A DNA stretch of 64,000 bases from Alphaproteobacteria bacterium HGW-Alphaproteobacteria-18 (GCA_002841155.1 PHEH01000015.1:62001-126000), one strand, 5' to 3'. Numbered from the stretch's first letter, positions 1 to 9,643 are shown. Made by a program: numbers and translations. Notes: generated by a model from the letters alone, not told the origin.

Positions 1-1001
1 TCCGAAATGCCGGGCAGGCGCTCGTGCAGGGTTTCGGGCGAGAGGTGGTCGAGGTGGAGATAGATATGATCCTTCTCCGGACCAACGCCGCGGCCCTCGC
101 GGATTTCCATTGTCATGGCGCGGGAGACAACATCGCGCGAGGCAAGGTCTTTGGCGGACGGCGCATAGCGCTCCATGAAACGTTCGCCTTCGGAGTTGGT
201 GACGTATCCGCCTTCGCCGCGCGCGCCTTCGGTGATCAGGCAGCCTGAGCCATAGATGCCGGTGGGGTGGAACTGGACGAATTCCATGTCCTGCAGCGGC
301 AGGCCGGCACGCAGGACCATTGCGTTACCGTCGCCGGTGCAGGTGTGGGCCGAGGTGCAGGAGAAGTAGGCGCGGCCATAGCCGCCGGTGGCGAGGATGG
401 TTTTCTGGGCGCGGAAGCGGTGGAGGGTGCCGTCGTCAAGTTTCCAGGCGGTCACGCCGCGGCAGACGCCGTCTTCGTCCATGATCAGATCAAGGGCGAA
501 GTATTCGATGAAGAATTCGGTCTCTTCGCGTACACACTGGCCATAGAGGGTGTGCAGCATGGCGTGGCCGGTGCGGTCAGCGGCCGCGCAGGTGCGCTGG
601 ACGGGACCCTCGCCGAAATTGCGGGTCATGCCGCCAAAGGCGCGCTGGTAGATCTTGCCTTCCTCGGTGCGCGAGAAGGGCATGCCCCAATGCTCAAGCT
701 CGTAAACGGCGGCCGGGGCGTTGCGCACGAGATATTCGATCGCGTCCTGGTCACCGAGCCAGTCGGAGCCCTTGACGGTGTCGTACATGTGCCACTGCCA
801 GCTGTCGGCCGACATGTTGCCCAGCGATGCGGCGATGCCGCCCTGGGCAGCAACCGTGTGGGAGCGGGTGGGGAAGACCTTGGTGATGCAGGCGGTGCGC
901 AGGCCAGCCTGCGCGGCACCCAGCGCGGCGCGGAGACCCGAGCCGCCAGCGCCGACCACGACCACGTCGTAGGTATGATCAATCCAGTTGTAGCTGCTCA
1001 T
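1..1001 (-). CDS. sdhA: Succinate dehydrogenase flavoprotein subunit, 3' end cut off by window edge
   Basis: The minus-strand reading frame stays open from an ATG at 1001 to the left edge, giving about 333 N-terminal residues of a protein normally near 600. It carries the FAD-binding glycine motif (GAGGSG, residues 18-23). The segment [11 protein letters not shown] includes His48, which aligns with the histidine that binds FAD covalently in SdhA. The substrate-domain segment [15 protein letters not shown] is also present. The enzyme oxidises succinate to fumarate on the inner face of the membrane and passes electrons to the Fe-S subunit (complex II). It follows sdhC and sdhD, so sdhB is expected beyond the left edge. 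The open frames on the opposite strand here are shadows. Confidence 0.97.
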   Translation of the reverse strand, partial: MSSYNWIDHTYDVVVVGAGGSGLRAALGAAQAGLRTACITKVFPTRSHTVAAQGGIAASLGNMSADSWQWHMYDTVKGSDWLGDQDAIEYLVRNAPAAVYELEHWGMPFSRTEEGKIYQRAFGGMTRNFGEGPVQRTCAAADRTGHAMLHTLYGQCVREETEFFIEYFALDLIMDEDGVCRGVTAWKLDDGTLHRFRAQKTILATGGYGRAYFSCTSAHTCTGDGNAMVLRAGLPLQDMEFVQFHPTGIYGSGCLITEGARGEGGYVTNSEGERFMERYAPSAKDLASRDVVSRAMTMEIREGRGVGPEKDHIYLHLDHLSPETLHERLPGIS

Positions 1002-1027
1002 ATTCTTGTATCTCTTCTTCGCGTGTC

Positions 1028-1417
1028 TCAGCCTGCCGTCCAGATCTGCACCACTGCCATGGCGACGGCGATGAACATCGCATACGCGGCAAAGGTGTTC
1101 AGGATCAGGAGGGTAGTGCGCGTGCCGGTCTTGGCGATGTAGTCTTCGATGATAACCTGCATGCCGAGGCGCATGTGATAAGATACCGCAGCGGCCGTCA
1201 GGAGGAGAAGGGTGGCGTTGATTGGCTGGCCCACCCAGACGAGCGCGCCTTCATAGCCTGCGCCCGATGCCTTGATCACGGCGTAGAGGAACCAGGGCAC
1301 CAGGAAAACCAGGGCGATGGCGGTGACCCGCAGGCGGATATGGTGCTGGGTGCCGGACTTGGCAGAGCCAAGGCCCCGGGCAGCCTTGGTGGGGGTAAGG
1401 TACTGGCCTTCTGACAT
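1028..1417 (-). CDS. sdhD: Succinate dehydrogenase membrane anchor subunit
   Basis: A 129-residue protein with three hydrophobic segments (about residues 30-52, 60-82 and 98-122). The conserved histidine that helps bind heme b sits in the second segment (SYHMRLGMQ). The start at 1417 is preferred over an ATG 30 bases upstream because GAGGAGAG lies six bases before it. The protein anchors the SdhAB dimer and contributes to the quinone site. It lies between sdhC and sdhA with gaps of 10 and 26 bases, so the three genes are surely cotranscribed. Anchor subunits are poorly conserved; the identification rests on the segment pattern and the position. Confidence 0.93.
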   Translation of the reverse strand: MSEGQYLTPTKAARGLGSAKSGTQHHIRLRVTAIALVFLVPWFLYAVIKASGAGYEGALVWVGQPINATLLLLTAAAVSYHMRLGMQVIIEDYIAKTGTRTTLLILNTFAAYAMFIAVAMAVVQIWTAG

Positions 1418-1427
1418 GGGGCTCTCC

Positions 1428-1826
1428 TCAGAACGCGCCAGCAGCAAACATCAGCGCGGCGGCGCTGAGGATCGCTAGGACGTAAATCAATGTGGAAACC
1501 TGGCTGGCGACTTTCGGCGAGAAACCGATGCCGGGGCCATCCCAGATCAGGTGGCGGATCCCGTTATAAAGATGGAACAGGACGGCGACTGCCCAGAGAA
1601 ACAGGACGATCTTGCCGGGGATGGAGGTGATGAAGCCTTCCATCATGGCATAGGCCTCAGGGCTGATGGCCAGGGCGACGAGCCAGGCGGCGATCAGAAA
1701 GGTTCCGAAATACAGAGCGCCCCCAGTGATCCGGTGGGTGATCGAGGCAAGGGCACTGATGTGCCACCGCCAGATCTGTATATGCGGGGACAAGGGGCGC
1801 GTGGCGGCGCGCTTCGTTCCGGACAT
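1428..1826 (-). CDS. sdhC: Succinate dehydrogenase cytochrome b556 subunit
   Basis: A 132-residue protein with the SdhC family hallmarks: RPLSPHIQIWR near the N terminus, SITHRITG at about residues 28-35 (quinone site Ser and Arg), and HLYNGIRHLIWD (about residues 84-95), which contains the axial heme histidine. Three transmembrane helices follow the usual pattern. AGGAAACCTC precedes the ATG. It is the first gene of the operon. The 90 bases to the divergent DUF885 gene at 1917 must hold promoters for both directions, though I see no clear consensus boxes there. Confidence 0.96.
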   Translation of the reverse strand: MSGTKRAATRPLSPHIQIWRWHISALASITHRITGGALYFGTFLIAAWLVALAISPEAYAMMEGFITSIPGKIVLFLWAVAVLFHLYNGIRHLIWDGPGIGFSPKVASQVSTLIYVLAILSAAALMFAAGAF

Positions 1827-1916
1827 TGAGGTTTCCTCGCGTGCAATGGGATGCTGGCATCCGCTTCTACGAGCCTCTAGGGTCGTGTCAACGCAAGCAC
1901 TAGAGGGAGCGACAAA

Positions 1917-3665
1917 TTGAAACCCACAATCTGTGCACTTTTACTGGTCTTGCTCGCCCCGGTTGCCCTAGCGGAGCCAGAAGACAAGCTGGACGCGCTG
2001 ATCTCTGCATATGAGGCGCATGTGCGCCAGGGTGACCCGGATCAGGCCGGGGAAGCAGCGGGTTTGCCGCCGGCTCGCTGGCGGGATGTGTCTCCCCAGG
2101 CGCTTGCCGAGCGGGCGGGGCGGGCCGCCAGCCTGAAGGTGGATATTGAGTCCGCAGAAACCGGGCGGCGTGTCGATCAGGCGATCCTGACGCGGCTGCT
2201 GAGCGATGAACTCGATGATCACACCTATGATTCGGCGCGCATCCCCTTCACCGGGGATTGGGGGTTTCAGGCCGAGCCGGTGTTTGCGGCGATGCGGCTG
2301 CGGGTGCGCACGGTGGAAGAGGCAGAGGCGTGGATTGCGCGGCTGAATGATGTGCCCCGCTATTTTGCCCAGAACCGCGAGAACATGACACGCGGGATCG
2401 AGACCGGCTGGACGGCGAATGTTGATCCCCTCAACACGGTGCGCGAGCAGATTGCCGCGCAGATCATTGAGGATGTGGCAGCCAGCGAGCTTTACCGGCC
2501 CCTGGCAGAGATGAGCGAGACGATTGATCCAGAGTCCAGATCCAGGCTCCAGATTGCCGGGCTGGACGCCGCCGGGCGGGCCATTGACGCCTATCGCGAG
2601 ACGCTTGCGTACATTGATGAGACGTATGCGCCCGCAGTGCGGGACGGCGCCGGTATTGCGGGGCTTGAAGGCGGGCGCGAGGTTTATGCGGCCCTGATCG
2701 AAACGCATACGGCGGGGGCGGGCTATTCGGCGGAAGAGATCCACGCCATTGGCCTGGAAGAGGTGGCGCGCATCCGGGCGGCGATGGAAGCGATCATCGC
2801 CGAGACGGGCTTTGAGGGCAGCTTTGCCGATTTCCTCGTTTTCCTGCGCACCGATCCGCAATTCTATGCGCAAAGCGCTGAGGAGCTGATGGCGGCGGCG
2901 ATGGAGATTTCCGCGCGTCTCGACGCGATCCTGCCGCTCTATTTCAACCGCCTGCCGGGGCTTGGCTATACGGTGGACCCCGTGCCGGCCTCGATTGCGC
3001 CGGGATATACATCCGGGCGGTATATGTCCGGTGACCCCGCCGAGGGGCGCAAGGGGGCGTATCTGGTCAATACTTTCGCGCTGGATCAGCGCCCGCTCTA
3101 TGAGCTGCCAGCCCTTTCGGCGCATGAGGCGGTGCCGGGCCACCATCTCCAGATTGCGCTGGCGCAGGAGATGAAGGACCAGCCTTCTTTCCGGCAGACC
3201 TATTATGCGACCGCCTTTGGTGAAGGGTGGGGGCTTTACGCCGAATGGCTGGCCAGCGAGGCGGGGCTGATGGAGACGCCGTATGAGCAGTTCGGCGCGC
3301 TCTCCATGGAGATGTGGCGGGCCTGCCGGCTGGTCTCCGATACCGGGCTGCACTGGTATGGCTGGACCCGAGCGGAGGCAGAAGTCTGCTTTATCGAGAA
3401 CACCGCGCTTTCCCCGCTCAATATCCAGACCGAAGTGACGCGCTATATCGGCTGGCCGGGGCAGGCGACGGCCTACAAGATCGGTGAGCTGAAAATCCGG
3501 GCGCTCCGGGCCGAGGCGGAAACGGCGCTGGGCGAGGCCTTCGACATTCGCGCATTTCATGACGTGGTTCTTGGGCAGGGGGCGGTGCCGATGGATGTGC
3601 TGGAGGCGCAGGTGAAGGGGTGGATTGCGGCGAACGTGGCGGCGGGGGCGCCTGCGGCGCCATAG
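1917..3665 (+). CDS. Secreted DUF885 family metallopeptidase-like protein
   Basis: A 582-residue protein with a cleavable signal peptide (about residues 1-19, ending ALA), so it is probably periplasmic. The DUF885 family resembles zinc metallopeptidases; the expected motif is present as HEAVPGHH at residues 403-410, with the downstream segment GEGWGLYAEWLASE supplying a likely third ligand. The start codon is TTG, chosen because GAGGGAGC lies just upstream and no ATG gives a signal peptide. The gene is divergent from sdhC. A second DUF885 protein, as a lipoprotein, is encoded at 19080. The substrate is unknown; a role in trimming periplasmic peptides is inference. Confidence 0.88.
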   Translation: MKPTICALLLVLLAPVALAEPEDKLDALISAYEAHVRQGDPDQAGEAAGLPPARWRDVSPQALAERAGRAASLKVDIESAETGRRVDQAILTRLLSDELDDHTYDSARIPFTGDWGFQAEPVFAAMRLRVRTVEEAEAWIARLNDVPRYFAQNRENMTRGIETGWTANVDPLNTVREQIAAQIIEDVAASELYRPLAEMSETIDPESRSRLQIAGLDAAGRAIDAYRETLAYIDETYAPAVRDGAGIAGLEGGREVYAALIETHTAGAGYSAEEIHAIGLEEVARIRAAMEAIIAETGFEGSFADFLVFLRTDPQFYAQSAEELMAAAMEISARLDAILPLYFNRLPGLGYTVDPVPASIAPGYTSGRYMSGDPAEGRKGAYLVNTFALDQRPLYELPALSAHEAVPGHHLQIALAQEMKDQPSFRQTYYATAFGEGWGLYAEWLASEAGLMETPYEQFGALSMEMWRACRLVSDTGLHWYGWTRAEAEVCFIENTALSPLNIQTEVTRYIGWPGQATAYKIGELKIRALRAEAETALGEAFDIRAFHDVVLGQGAVPMDVLEAQVKGWIAANVAAGAPAAP

Positions 3666-3723
3666 TTCTTTTGTAGCCGCCTGCGCTTGTTCTTTGACGC
3701 GCGCCTCTCCAAATGGGCGGGCC

Positions 3724-5592
3724 ATGTTTCGTTTCTTTGAACGCCGTATTGATCCGTTTCCCGAGACCCTTCAGGGGGCCCCGCCCAAGGGGCTGTGGCC
3801 GTTTCTGTGGCACTATATCCGCCCGGCGGCGCCCTGGCTGATCCTGATGTCGCTGTTCACGGCGCTAATCGCGGTGGGGGAAGTGGCGCTGTTCGGCTTT
3901 CTCGGCGGGATTGTCGACTGGCTGGCCTCGGCAGACCGGGAAGGTTTCCTACAGCGCGAAGGCGGCACGCTGGCGATCATGGGCGCGGTGTTGCTGATTG
4001 GCCTGCCGCTGGCGACGCTGATCCATGGGCTGATTGTCTATCAGGGCCTGATGGGCAATGTGCCGATGAGCGCGCGCTGGCGCATGCACCGGCAGATGCT
4101 CGGCCAGTCGATGGGTTTCTTCGGCAATGAGTTTGCCGGGCGCGTCGCGACCAAGGTGATGCAGACGGCATTGTCCGTACGCGAAGTGGTGATGAAGGTG
4201 CTCGACGTCTTCGTCTTCGTGGCGGTCTATTTCATTTCGGCGCTGGTGCTGGTGGCGTCGGCCGATCCGTGGCTGATGGCGCCCTTCCTTCTGTGGGCGG
4301 TGGTCTATGGCTTCATCCTGCGCTGGTTCGTGCCGCGCCTTGGCAAGATTGCCGAAGCGCAGGCGGATGCGCGCTCGATCATGACGGGGCGGATCGTTGA
4401 TTCCTACACGAACATCCAGACGGTGAAGCTGTTTGCCCATTCGGGCCGTGAGGAAGACTATGCCAAGGGCTCGATGGATGGCTTCCTGCAGACGGTCTAC
4501 CGCCAGATGCGGATGGTGACGGGCTTCAATGTCATTGTCTATCTCAACAATTCGCTGCTCGTATTCCTGGTAGCGGCTGGCGGCATCTATCTGTGGATGG
4601 GCAACCTCGTGGGCGCGGGCGCAGTGGCGGCCGCTGTTGGCCTGACGCTGCGGATCAAGTCCATGTCGCAATGGATCATGTGGGAAGTGGCCGGCCTCTT
4701 CGAGAATATCGGGGTTGTTTATGATGGCATGGCGATGCTGCAGGCCCCGGTGGCCGTGACCGATGATCCGGCGGCGGGTGACCTGCCGCGCGTGAAGGGG
4801 GAGGTGGCGTTCGAGAATGTGACCTTCCATTATGGCAAAGGCGCGGGCGTTATCGAGGGCCTCAATCTTGTCATCCGGCCGGGCGAGAAGATCGGCCTTG
4901 TCGGCCGCTCGGGTGCGGGCAAGACGACGCTGACGAGCCTGCTCTTGCGCTTCTATGATGCCGAGGGCGGGCGCGTTCTGATCGATGGGCAGGATATCTC
5001 GACGGTGACGCAGGATTCTCTCCGGGCACAGATCGGGATGGTGACCCAGGATACGTCGCTGCTGCACCGCTCGATCCGCGAGAATATCGCCTATGGGCGT
5101 CCGGACTCAAGTGATGAGGACATTCGCATCGCTGCCGAGAAGGCCGAAGCGATGGGGTTCATTGAAACGCTGGAGGATTCCAAGGGCCGGATCGGCTTTG
5201 ACGCGCATGTGGGCGAGCGGGGCGTGAAGCTTTCGGGCGGCCAGCGCCAGCGGATCGCGATTGCGCGCATCTTCCTGAAGGATGCGCCGATCCTGATCCT
5301 GGACGAGGCGACCTCTGCGCTTGATTCCGAAGTGGAAGCGGCAATCCAGGACAATCTTTTCCGCCTGATGCAGGGCAAGACCGTGCTGGCCATCGCCCAC
5401 CGCCTGTCCACGATTGCCGAGATGGACCGGCTGATCGTGCTCGATCAGGGACGTATCGTGGAGCAGGGCACGCATGATGAGTTGGTGGCCGCAGGCGGTC
5501 TCTATGCGGAGCTCTGGGCGCGCCAGTCGGGCGGGTTCCTGATCGAGCCCGAACCGATCGAGAGAGATTTGGCAACGGAGCCGGCAGAGTGA
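3724..5592 (+). CDS. ABC exporter, fused permease and ATPase
   Basis: A 622-residue half-transporter of the MsbA/LapB-like type that would work as a homodimer in the inner membrane. Residues 1-340 hold about six transmembrane helices. The ATPase domain follows, with Walker A (GRSGAGKTT, near residue 395), the signature LSGGQRQRIAIAR, Walker B (ILILDEATSALD) and the switch histidine (AIAHRLSTI). The ATG at 3724 is preferred; an in-frame upstream start at 3625 would overlap the preceding gene and add an arginine-rich, non-conserved tail. Its stop overlaps the next gene's GTG, so the amidotransferase-like gene is coupled to it. The substrate cannot be told from sequence. Confidence 0.93.
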   Translation: MFRFFERRIDPFPETLQGAPPKGLWPFLWHYIRPAAPWLILMSLFTALIAVGEVALFGFLGGIVDWLASADREGFLQREGGTLAIMGAVLLIGLPLATLIHGLIVYQGLMGNVPMSARWRMHRQMLGQSMGFFGNEFAGRVATKVMQTALSVREVVMKVLDVFVFVAVYFISALVLVASADPWLMAPFLLWAVVYGFILRWFVPRLGKIAEAQADARSIMTGRIVDSYTNIQTVKLFAHSGREEDYAKGSMDGFLQTVYRQMRMVTGFNVIVYLNNSLLVFLVAAGGIYLWMGNLVGAGAVAAAVGLTLRIKSMSQWIMWEVAGLFENIGVVYDGMAMLQAPVAVTDDPAAGDLPRVKGEVAFENVTFHYGKGAGVIEGLNLVIRPGEKIGLVGRSGAGKTTLTSLLLRFYDAEGGRVLIDGQDISTVTQDSLRAQIGMVTQDTSLLHRSIRENIAYGRPDSSDEDIRIAAEKAEAMGFIETLEDSKGRIGFDAHVGERGVKLSGGQRQRIAIARIFLKDAPILILDEATSALDSEVEAAIQDNLFRLMQGKTVLAIAHRLSTIAEMDRLIVLDQGRIVEQGTHDELVAAGGLYAELWARQSGGFLIEPEPIERDLATEPAE

Positions 5593-6320
5593 AGCTGACT
5601 ATCATTGAAACAGGGCAGGCGCCCGCGGCGATCCGCGACCGGTTTCCGAGCTATCCGGAGATGTTCGCGCGGATGTTTGCGTCTGTGGATGCCGGGATTG
5701 CGTGCGAAACGGTGTCTCTGGTGAAGGGCGAGGCGCTGCCCGATCCGGCGAGCCTTCAGGCGGTGCTCTATACTGGCTCACCGGCGGGCGTTTATGATGA
5801 CGAGCCCTGGATTGCGCCGCTGATGGATTTCATCCGGGCGGGCGCAGAGGCCAAACGTCCGCAGGCGGGCATCTGCTTTGGTCACCAGATCATGGCGGAA
5901 GCGCTGGGTGGCAAGGTCACCAAGTCGGACAAGGGCTGGGGTGTTGGCGCGCACACTTATAATCTTACGTCCCTGCCGGGATGGCAGGGGTCAGATGCGC
6001 CCGCGCAGATGCGGGTGGGGGTGAGCCATCAGGATCAGGTCGTGATCAAGCCGGGGGCGGCCAGCGTGATTGCGCATTCTGATTTTACCGAGTTTGCCGG
6101 GCTTGCTTATGACGGTTTTCCGGCGATCAGCTTTCAGTGCCATCCAGAATTCGAACCGGATTTCCTGGCCGCGCTTTATACTGCGCGGCGCGGGCAGTCG
6201 CTGAGTGAAGATCTGGCAGATGCGGCGGTCGACTCTCTGAAAGAAGAGAGCGACCGCCGGTTTCTCGCGCAGTGGATTGCGAGCTTCCTGAAGCAAGCGG
6301 CAGGCCCTGAGCTGTCTTAG
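5589..6320 (+). CDS. Class I glutamine amidotransferase-like protein
   Basis: A 243-residue stand-alone class I amidotransferase domain, similar to the GMP synthase glutaminase half. The nucleophile elbow GICFGHQ places the catalytic Cys at 96, and CHPEF supplies His185 and Glu187, so the triad is complete. The start is GTG, overlapping the ABC exporter stop by four bases (GTGA). Relatives act on gamma-glutamyl compounds or have unknown acceptors; no synthase domain is attached. The 3' end overlaps the convergent beta-barrel gene by four bases. Confidence 0.88.
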   Translation: MKLTIIETGQAPAAIRDRFPSYPEMFARMFASVDAGIACETVSLVKGEALPDPASLQAVLYTGSPAGVYDDEPWIAPLMDFIRAGAEAKRPQAGICFGHQIMAEALGGKVTKSDKGWGVGAHTYNLTSLPGWQGSDAPAQMRVGVSHQDQVVIKPGAASVIAHSDFTEFAGLAYDGFPAISFQCHPEFEPDFLAALYTARRGQSLSEDLADAAVDSLKEESDRRFLAQWIASFLKQAAGPELS

Positions 6321-7102
6321 GCGCCGAAGCGATACCGCGCGCCGATGCTCAGAACGGTTTGCGTGTTCTCGATGCTCAGCGTGCCGGGGAAGAGCTGGTT
6401 GCGCAGCTCGACATCATCGGTTGCCCGGTAGGCAGCTTCGCCGAAGAGGTCGATCTTGTCGGTGATGGCCCAGCTGGCGCCGCCCTTGATCTGCCAGGCA
6501 AGCTTTCCTTCGCTGCCGTCAATGATGCCGACACCAGACGGGCGATAGGTGACGCTGACATCGGAATAGCCAAGGCCGGCGCCGACATAGGGCCGGATCA
6601 TGCCGTCGCGGTTGAAGTCGTAATAGATGTTGGCGAAGACGCTGGTTGATTTGAGGTCGCCCTGGCCATCGGCCACGACGGCGCCGACAGTCGCGCCAAG
6701 CTGGGTGGGGGAGCCGGTCAGAACGGCGGCGTCGACGCCATCGATGACCGTTCCGGCGACATTGACGCCGCTATGGGTGTCCACATCGGCTTTGCTGTAG
6801 ACAAGTTCCAGGCCGCTGCGGAAGCCGTTGTCGTAGAAGGCGCCGAACTCGCCGGCGACGGCATAACCATTGTCGAACTCGGTTTCCCAGCCATAGGGCG
6901 TACCGGCAGCGATTGGCGTGCCGAAGGGAAGGGCGGGGGCGCCGTTGCCGGTGGTGAAGGCGCCGGTGGTGCCCGAATTGGAGCTGTCATTCTGGAAGAC
7001 ATATCCAGCCGAGCCGCTGACATACCATTCCTGCGCCGTTGCGGGCAGGGCGAAGCTGGCGGCGAAGGCGCTTGCGAGCGCCAGAGCAGAGTAGAATTTC
7101 AT
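6317..7102 (-). CDS. Outer membrane beta-barrel protein
   Basis: A 261-residue protein with a signal peptide (about residues 1-23, cleavage after PATA). Alternating hydrophobic strands with aromatic girdles are typical of porin-like opacity-family barrels (OmpA-like eight-stranded barrel, OMP_b-brl). The segment PYVGAGLGYSDVSV and the C-terminal strand YRFGA fit the family. GGAGATA precedes the ATG. The gene faces a phosphohexomutase gene across a 232-base AT-rich gap that holds an 11-bp palindrome (7178-7207). Function beyond an outer membrane surface protein cannot be assigned. Confidence 0.82.
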   Translation of the reverse strand: MKFYSALALASAFAASFALPATAQEWYVSGSAGYVFQNDSSNSGTTGAFTTGNGAPALPFGTPIAAGTPYGWETEFDNGYAVAGEFGAFYDNGFRSGLELVYSKADVDTHSGVNVAGTVIDGVDAAVLTGSPTQLGATVGAVVADGQGDLKSTSVFANIYYDFNRDGMIRPYVGAGLGYSDVSVTYRPSGVGIIDGSEGKLAWQIKGGASWAITDKIDLFGEAAYRATDDVELRNQLFPGTLSIENTQTVLSIGARYRFGA

Positions 7103-7177
7103 GTGTCTATCTCCTGATAAAGATGAAGATGCGCTGGGCCGGGATTTGCCTGATGCTGCATCTTGTCAGGTAACTAG

Positions 7178-7207
7178 AATAAAATATTTCGCCTTCAATA
7201 TTTTATT
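7178..7207. repeat. Perfect 11-bp inverted repeat between divergent genes
   Basis: AATAAAATATT (7178-7188) and its exact complement AATATTTTATT (7197-7207) flank an 8-base spacer TCGCCTTC. The element sits in an unusually AT-rich stretch, 76 bases before the beta-barrel gene and 128 bases before the phosphohexomutase gene. The size and spacing suit a dimeric regulator's operator. A transcriptional terminator is less likely because no gene ends here. Confidence 0.7.
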
Positions 7208-7334
7208 TCTGAACTTTTCGTGAGAATCACAGCCGTGCCTCGCGGTGTTCCCCTGCGGCGCGAAGTCTGCATTGTGTTGCCTCAGACCCAAGGCTCGTGT
7301 TCAACACGCCTCAAACCGTTCCACGGAGAGACAC

Positions 7335-8852
7335 ATGTTTCCAAAACCGCTCGCAGATATCGCCCCGAACACGCTCGAATTCGAGATTTTGCCGTTGGTG
7401 AAGCCCACGGGTTTCCGGGAGTATGATGCGCGCTGGTGGTTCAACGGGATCGGTCACGCAAAGCCGGCAGAGCTCAACCTGACGGGGGTTCAGGCGCTGG
7501 GCCTCGGGATGGCGACGCTGTTCCACGAGCTGGGCGTGAAGCCGACCGTGGTGACCGGCCATGACTATCGCTCGATCAGCCAGCCGATCAAGAATGCCCT
7601 CACCCTGGGGCTGATGGCCGGGGGCTGTGAGGTGCTCGATGTTGGCCTGGCGCTTTCGCCGATGGTCTATTGGAGCCAGTTCGAGCTGGATGCGGCGTGC
7701 TGCGCGATGGTGACCGCCTCGCATAACGAGAATGGCTGGACCGGCGTGAAGATGGGTGCTGACCGGCCGCTGACCTTCGGGCCGGACGAAATGGGCCGTC
7801 TGAAAGAGATCGTCATGGGCGGGAAATTCGTGACCCGCGAAGGCGGCACGCATACCCGTGTGGATGGCATTCGCGATAAATATATCAAGGCTGTGGTGGG
7901 GGACACCAAGCTCACGCGGAAGCTGAAGGTGGTTGCGGCTTGCGGCAATGGCACGGCAGGCGCCTTTGCGGGCGACGTATTGCGCGCCATTGGCGCCGAG
8001 GTGATCGAGATGGACTGCAATCTCGACATGACTTTCCCGAAATACAATCCGAACCCAGAAGACCAGGAAATGCTGCATGCTATGGCGGTGACCGTGAAGG
8101 AAACCGGGGCGGATGTGGCGTTGGGCTTTGACGGGGACGGGGACCGCTGCGGCGTCGTCGATAATACCGGCGCGGAAATCTATGCCGACAAGATCGGCCT
8201 GATGCTGGCGCGTGACCTCTCGAAGAATTATCCGAATGCGAAATTCGTCGTCGATGTGAAATCGACCGGCCTCTACAAGACCGACCCGGTGCTGAAGGCC
8301 AATGGCGCGAGCGTGGACTATTACAAGACCGGCCATTCCTACATCAAGCGCCGCACCAACGAGCTTGGCGCGCTGGCAGGTTTTGAAAAGTCAGGCCACT
8401 TCTTCTTCCGCCCGCCGATCGGGCTTGGCTATGATGACGGGCTGATTGCGGCCAAGGCGATCCTGGAAATGCTGGACCGCAACCCCGGCAAGACGATGGC
8501 GGAGCTGAACAGCGAGTTGGGCGTTGCGTTCACCTCGCTCACCATGTCCGCCCATTGCGGCGACGAGGTAAAATACGATGTCGTTGACCGGATGGTTGCT
8601 GAATATCAGGGGCTGGACGGCACGATGATCCTTGGACGGAAAGTCGTGGACGTGAACACCGTCAATGGCGCGCGCGTGACGCTGGAAGATGGCTCCTGGG
8701 TGCTGGTGCGGGCGTCTTCGAACAAGCCGGAACTGGTCGTCGTGGTCGAATCCATGAGCAGCGAAGCCGACATGAAGGACCTCTTCCACAAGGAAGTGAA
8801 GCCGCGCCTCGGCAAGCATGCCGAAGTCGGCGCCTACAATCAGGAAATCTGA
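7335..8852 (+). CDS. Phosphomannomutase/phosphoglucomutase
   Basis: A 505-residue alpha-D-phosphohexomutase that interconverts hexose 6- and 1-phosphates for nucleotide sugar synthesis. The active-site serine is Ser129 in TASHNENG, the magnesium loop is DGDGD (residues 266-270), and the sugar-binding segment EKSGHFFF follows. The ATG at 7335 is chosen because GGAGAG lies four bases upstream; an in-frame upstream start at 7245 lacks one and adds a non-conserved tail. Longer than AlgC (about 460), as seen in related alphaproteobacterial enzymes. It may feed the UDP-glucose and GDP-mannose pools used with ugd at 9644 and the cellulose operon. Confidence 0.92.
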   Translation: MFPKPLADIAPNTLEFEILPLVKPTGFREYDARWWFNGIGHAKPAELNLTGVQALGLGMATLFHELGVKPTVVTGHDYRSISQPIKNALTLGLMAGGCEVLDVGLALSPMVYWSQFELDAACCAMVTASHNENGWTGVKMGADRPLTFGPDEMGRLKEIVMGGKFVTREGGTHTRVDGIRDKYIKAVVGDTKLTRKLKVVAACGNGTAGAFAGDVLRAIGAEVIEMDCNLDMTFPKYNPNPEDQEMLHAMAVTVKETGADVALGFDGDGDRCGVVDNTGAEIYADKIGLMLARDLSKNYPNAKFVVDVKSTGLYKTDPVLKANGASVDYYKTGHSYIKRRTNELGALAGFEKSGHFFFRPPIGLGYDDGLIAAKAILEMLDRNPGKTMAELNSELGVAFTSLTMSAHCGDEVKYDVVDRMVAEYQGLDGTMILGRKVVDVNTVNGARVTLEDGSWVLVRASSNKPELVVVVESMSSEADMKDLFHKEVKPRLGKHAEVGAYNQEI

Positions 8853-8865
8853 GAACAACGGCCGG

Positions 8866-9492
8866 TCATGACCTGACCAGCCCGTATTCAGCCGTTGCTG
8901 CGTCGTCGAGTTCCACCGCCCGGCGCGCGGCGGGCCGGGCGCGGATGCGTTTGAGATAGGCATCAACTTTGGCATTTGCGGGGATCGACCCGAATTCGAT
9001 GGCCCAGCCGATATGCGATCCGGCATACACATCCAGCGCGGAGAATCTGTCGCCCAGCATGTAGCCCGTGTCGGGGACCAGGCTGAGCAGGACGTCGAGT
9101 GCCCGGTCGAATGTGCCATAGCCGGCCATGCGGGACTGTTCGGGCGTGACATTCACGCCCAGCGCGGCGTTTACGTTTGCCTGCTCCCACGGGCCGGCGG
9201 CAAACATCATCCAGCGGTAATAACTCGCGCGCTCGGCAAGGGGCGGGGCGAGACCGGCCTCTGGGAAGGCGTCCGCAAGGTAGAGGCAGATCGCGCCGCA
9301 TTCGGTCACGATCTGTCCGTTGTGAACAATTGCCGGTACCTTGCGCATCGGATTTATGGCGGCGTAGTCCGGGCCATTCATCTCCTCGCCATAGCGCAGG
9401 AAGACGGTTTCATAGGGCGCGCCCGTTTCCTCCAGCATCCAGCGGATGATTCGGCCGCGCGACATGGGGTTGGTATAGAAAACGAGGCTCAT
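8866..9492 (-). CDS. Glutathione S-transferase family protein
   Basis: A 208-residue cytosolic GST. The N-terminal thioredoxin-like domain includes SLVFYTNPMSRGR with a serine in the usual glutathione-activating region, then the conserved VPAIVHNGQIVTECGAI (cis-proline plus the Glu-Cys/Ser pair that holds glutathione). The helical C-terminal domain begins near residue 85. The ATG at 9492 is preceded by GGAG at seven bases and is better than the TTG at 9504. It ends 13 bases from the convergent phosphohexomutase gene. The substrate is unknown. Confidence 0.87.
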   Translation of the reverse strand: MSLVFYTNPMSRGRIIRWMLEETGAPYETVFLRYGEEMNGPDYAAINPMRKVPAIVHNGQIVTECGAICLYLADAFPEAGLAPPLAERASYYRWMMFAAGPWEQANVNAALGVNVTPEQSRMAGYGTFDRALDVLLSLVPDTGYMLGDRFSALDVYAGSHIGWAIEFGSIPANAKVDAYLKRIRARPAARRAVELDDAATAEYGLVRS

Positions 9493-9643
9493 TCGCGGCT
9501 CCAATTGTTCACGATTTGATCGTGTTGCGCCTGATCTTTTCCGTCAACCCATCTTTCGCTGCGGCAATCTCCTCTTGATTCTGCGGCTTAAAAAATGCAC
9601 CCCGCGAGCATCTGCCTCGCTTCAAGAGTGTTGAGGGAATCCC

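Noticed and set aside
267-1142. Plus-strand open frame of 291 codons
   Set aside because: It is antisense to sdhA, whose FAD motifs and covalent-FAD histidine are unmistakable, and it has no recognisable domain.
1968-3725. Minus-strand open frame of 585 codons
   Set aside because: It mirrors the secreted DUF885 gene; high GC third positions create long antisense frames throughout this genome.
8853-8890. GGTCATGACC palindrome between convergent genes
   Set aside because: Only 10 bases, no T run and partly inside the GST gene; not distinguishable from chance.
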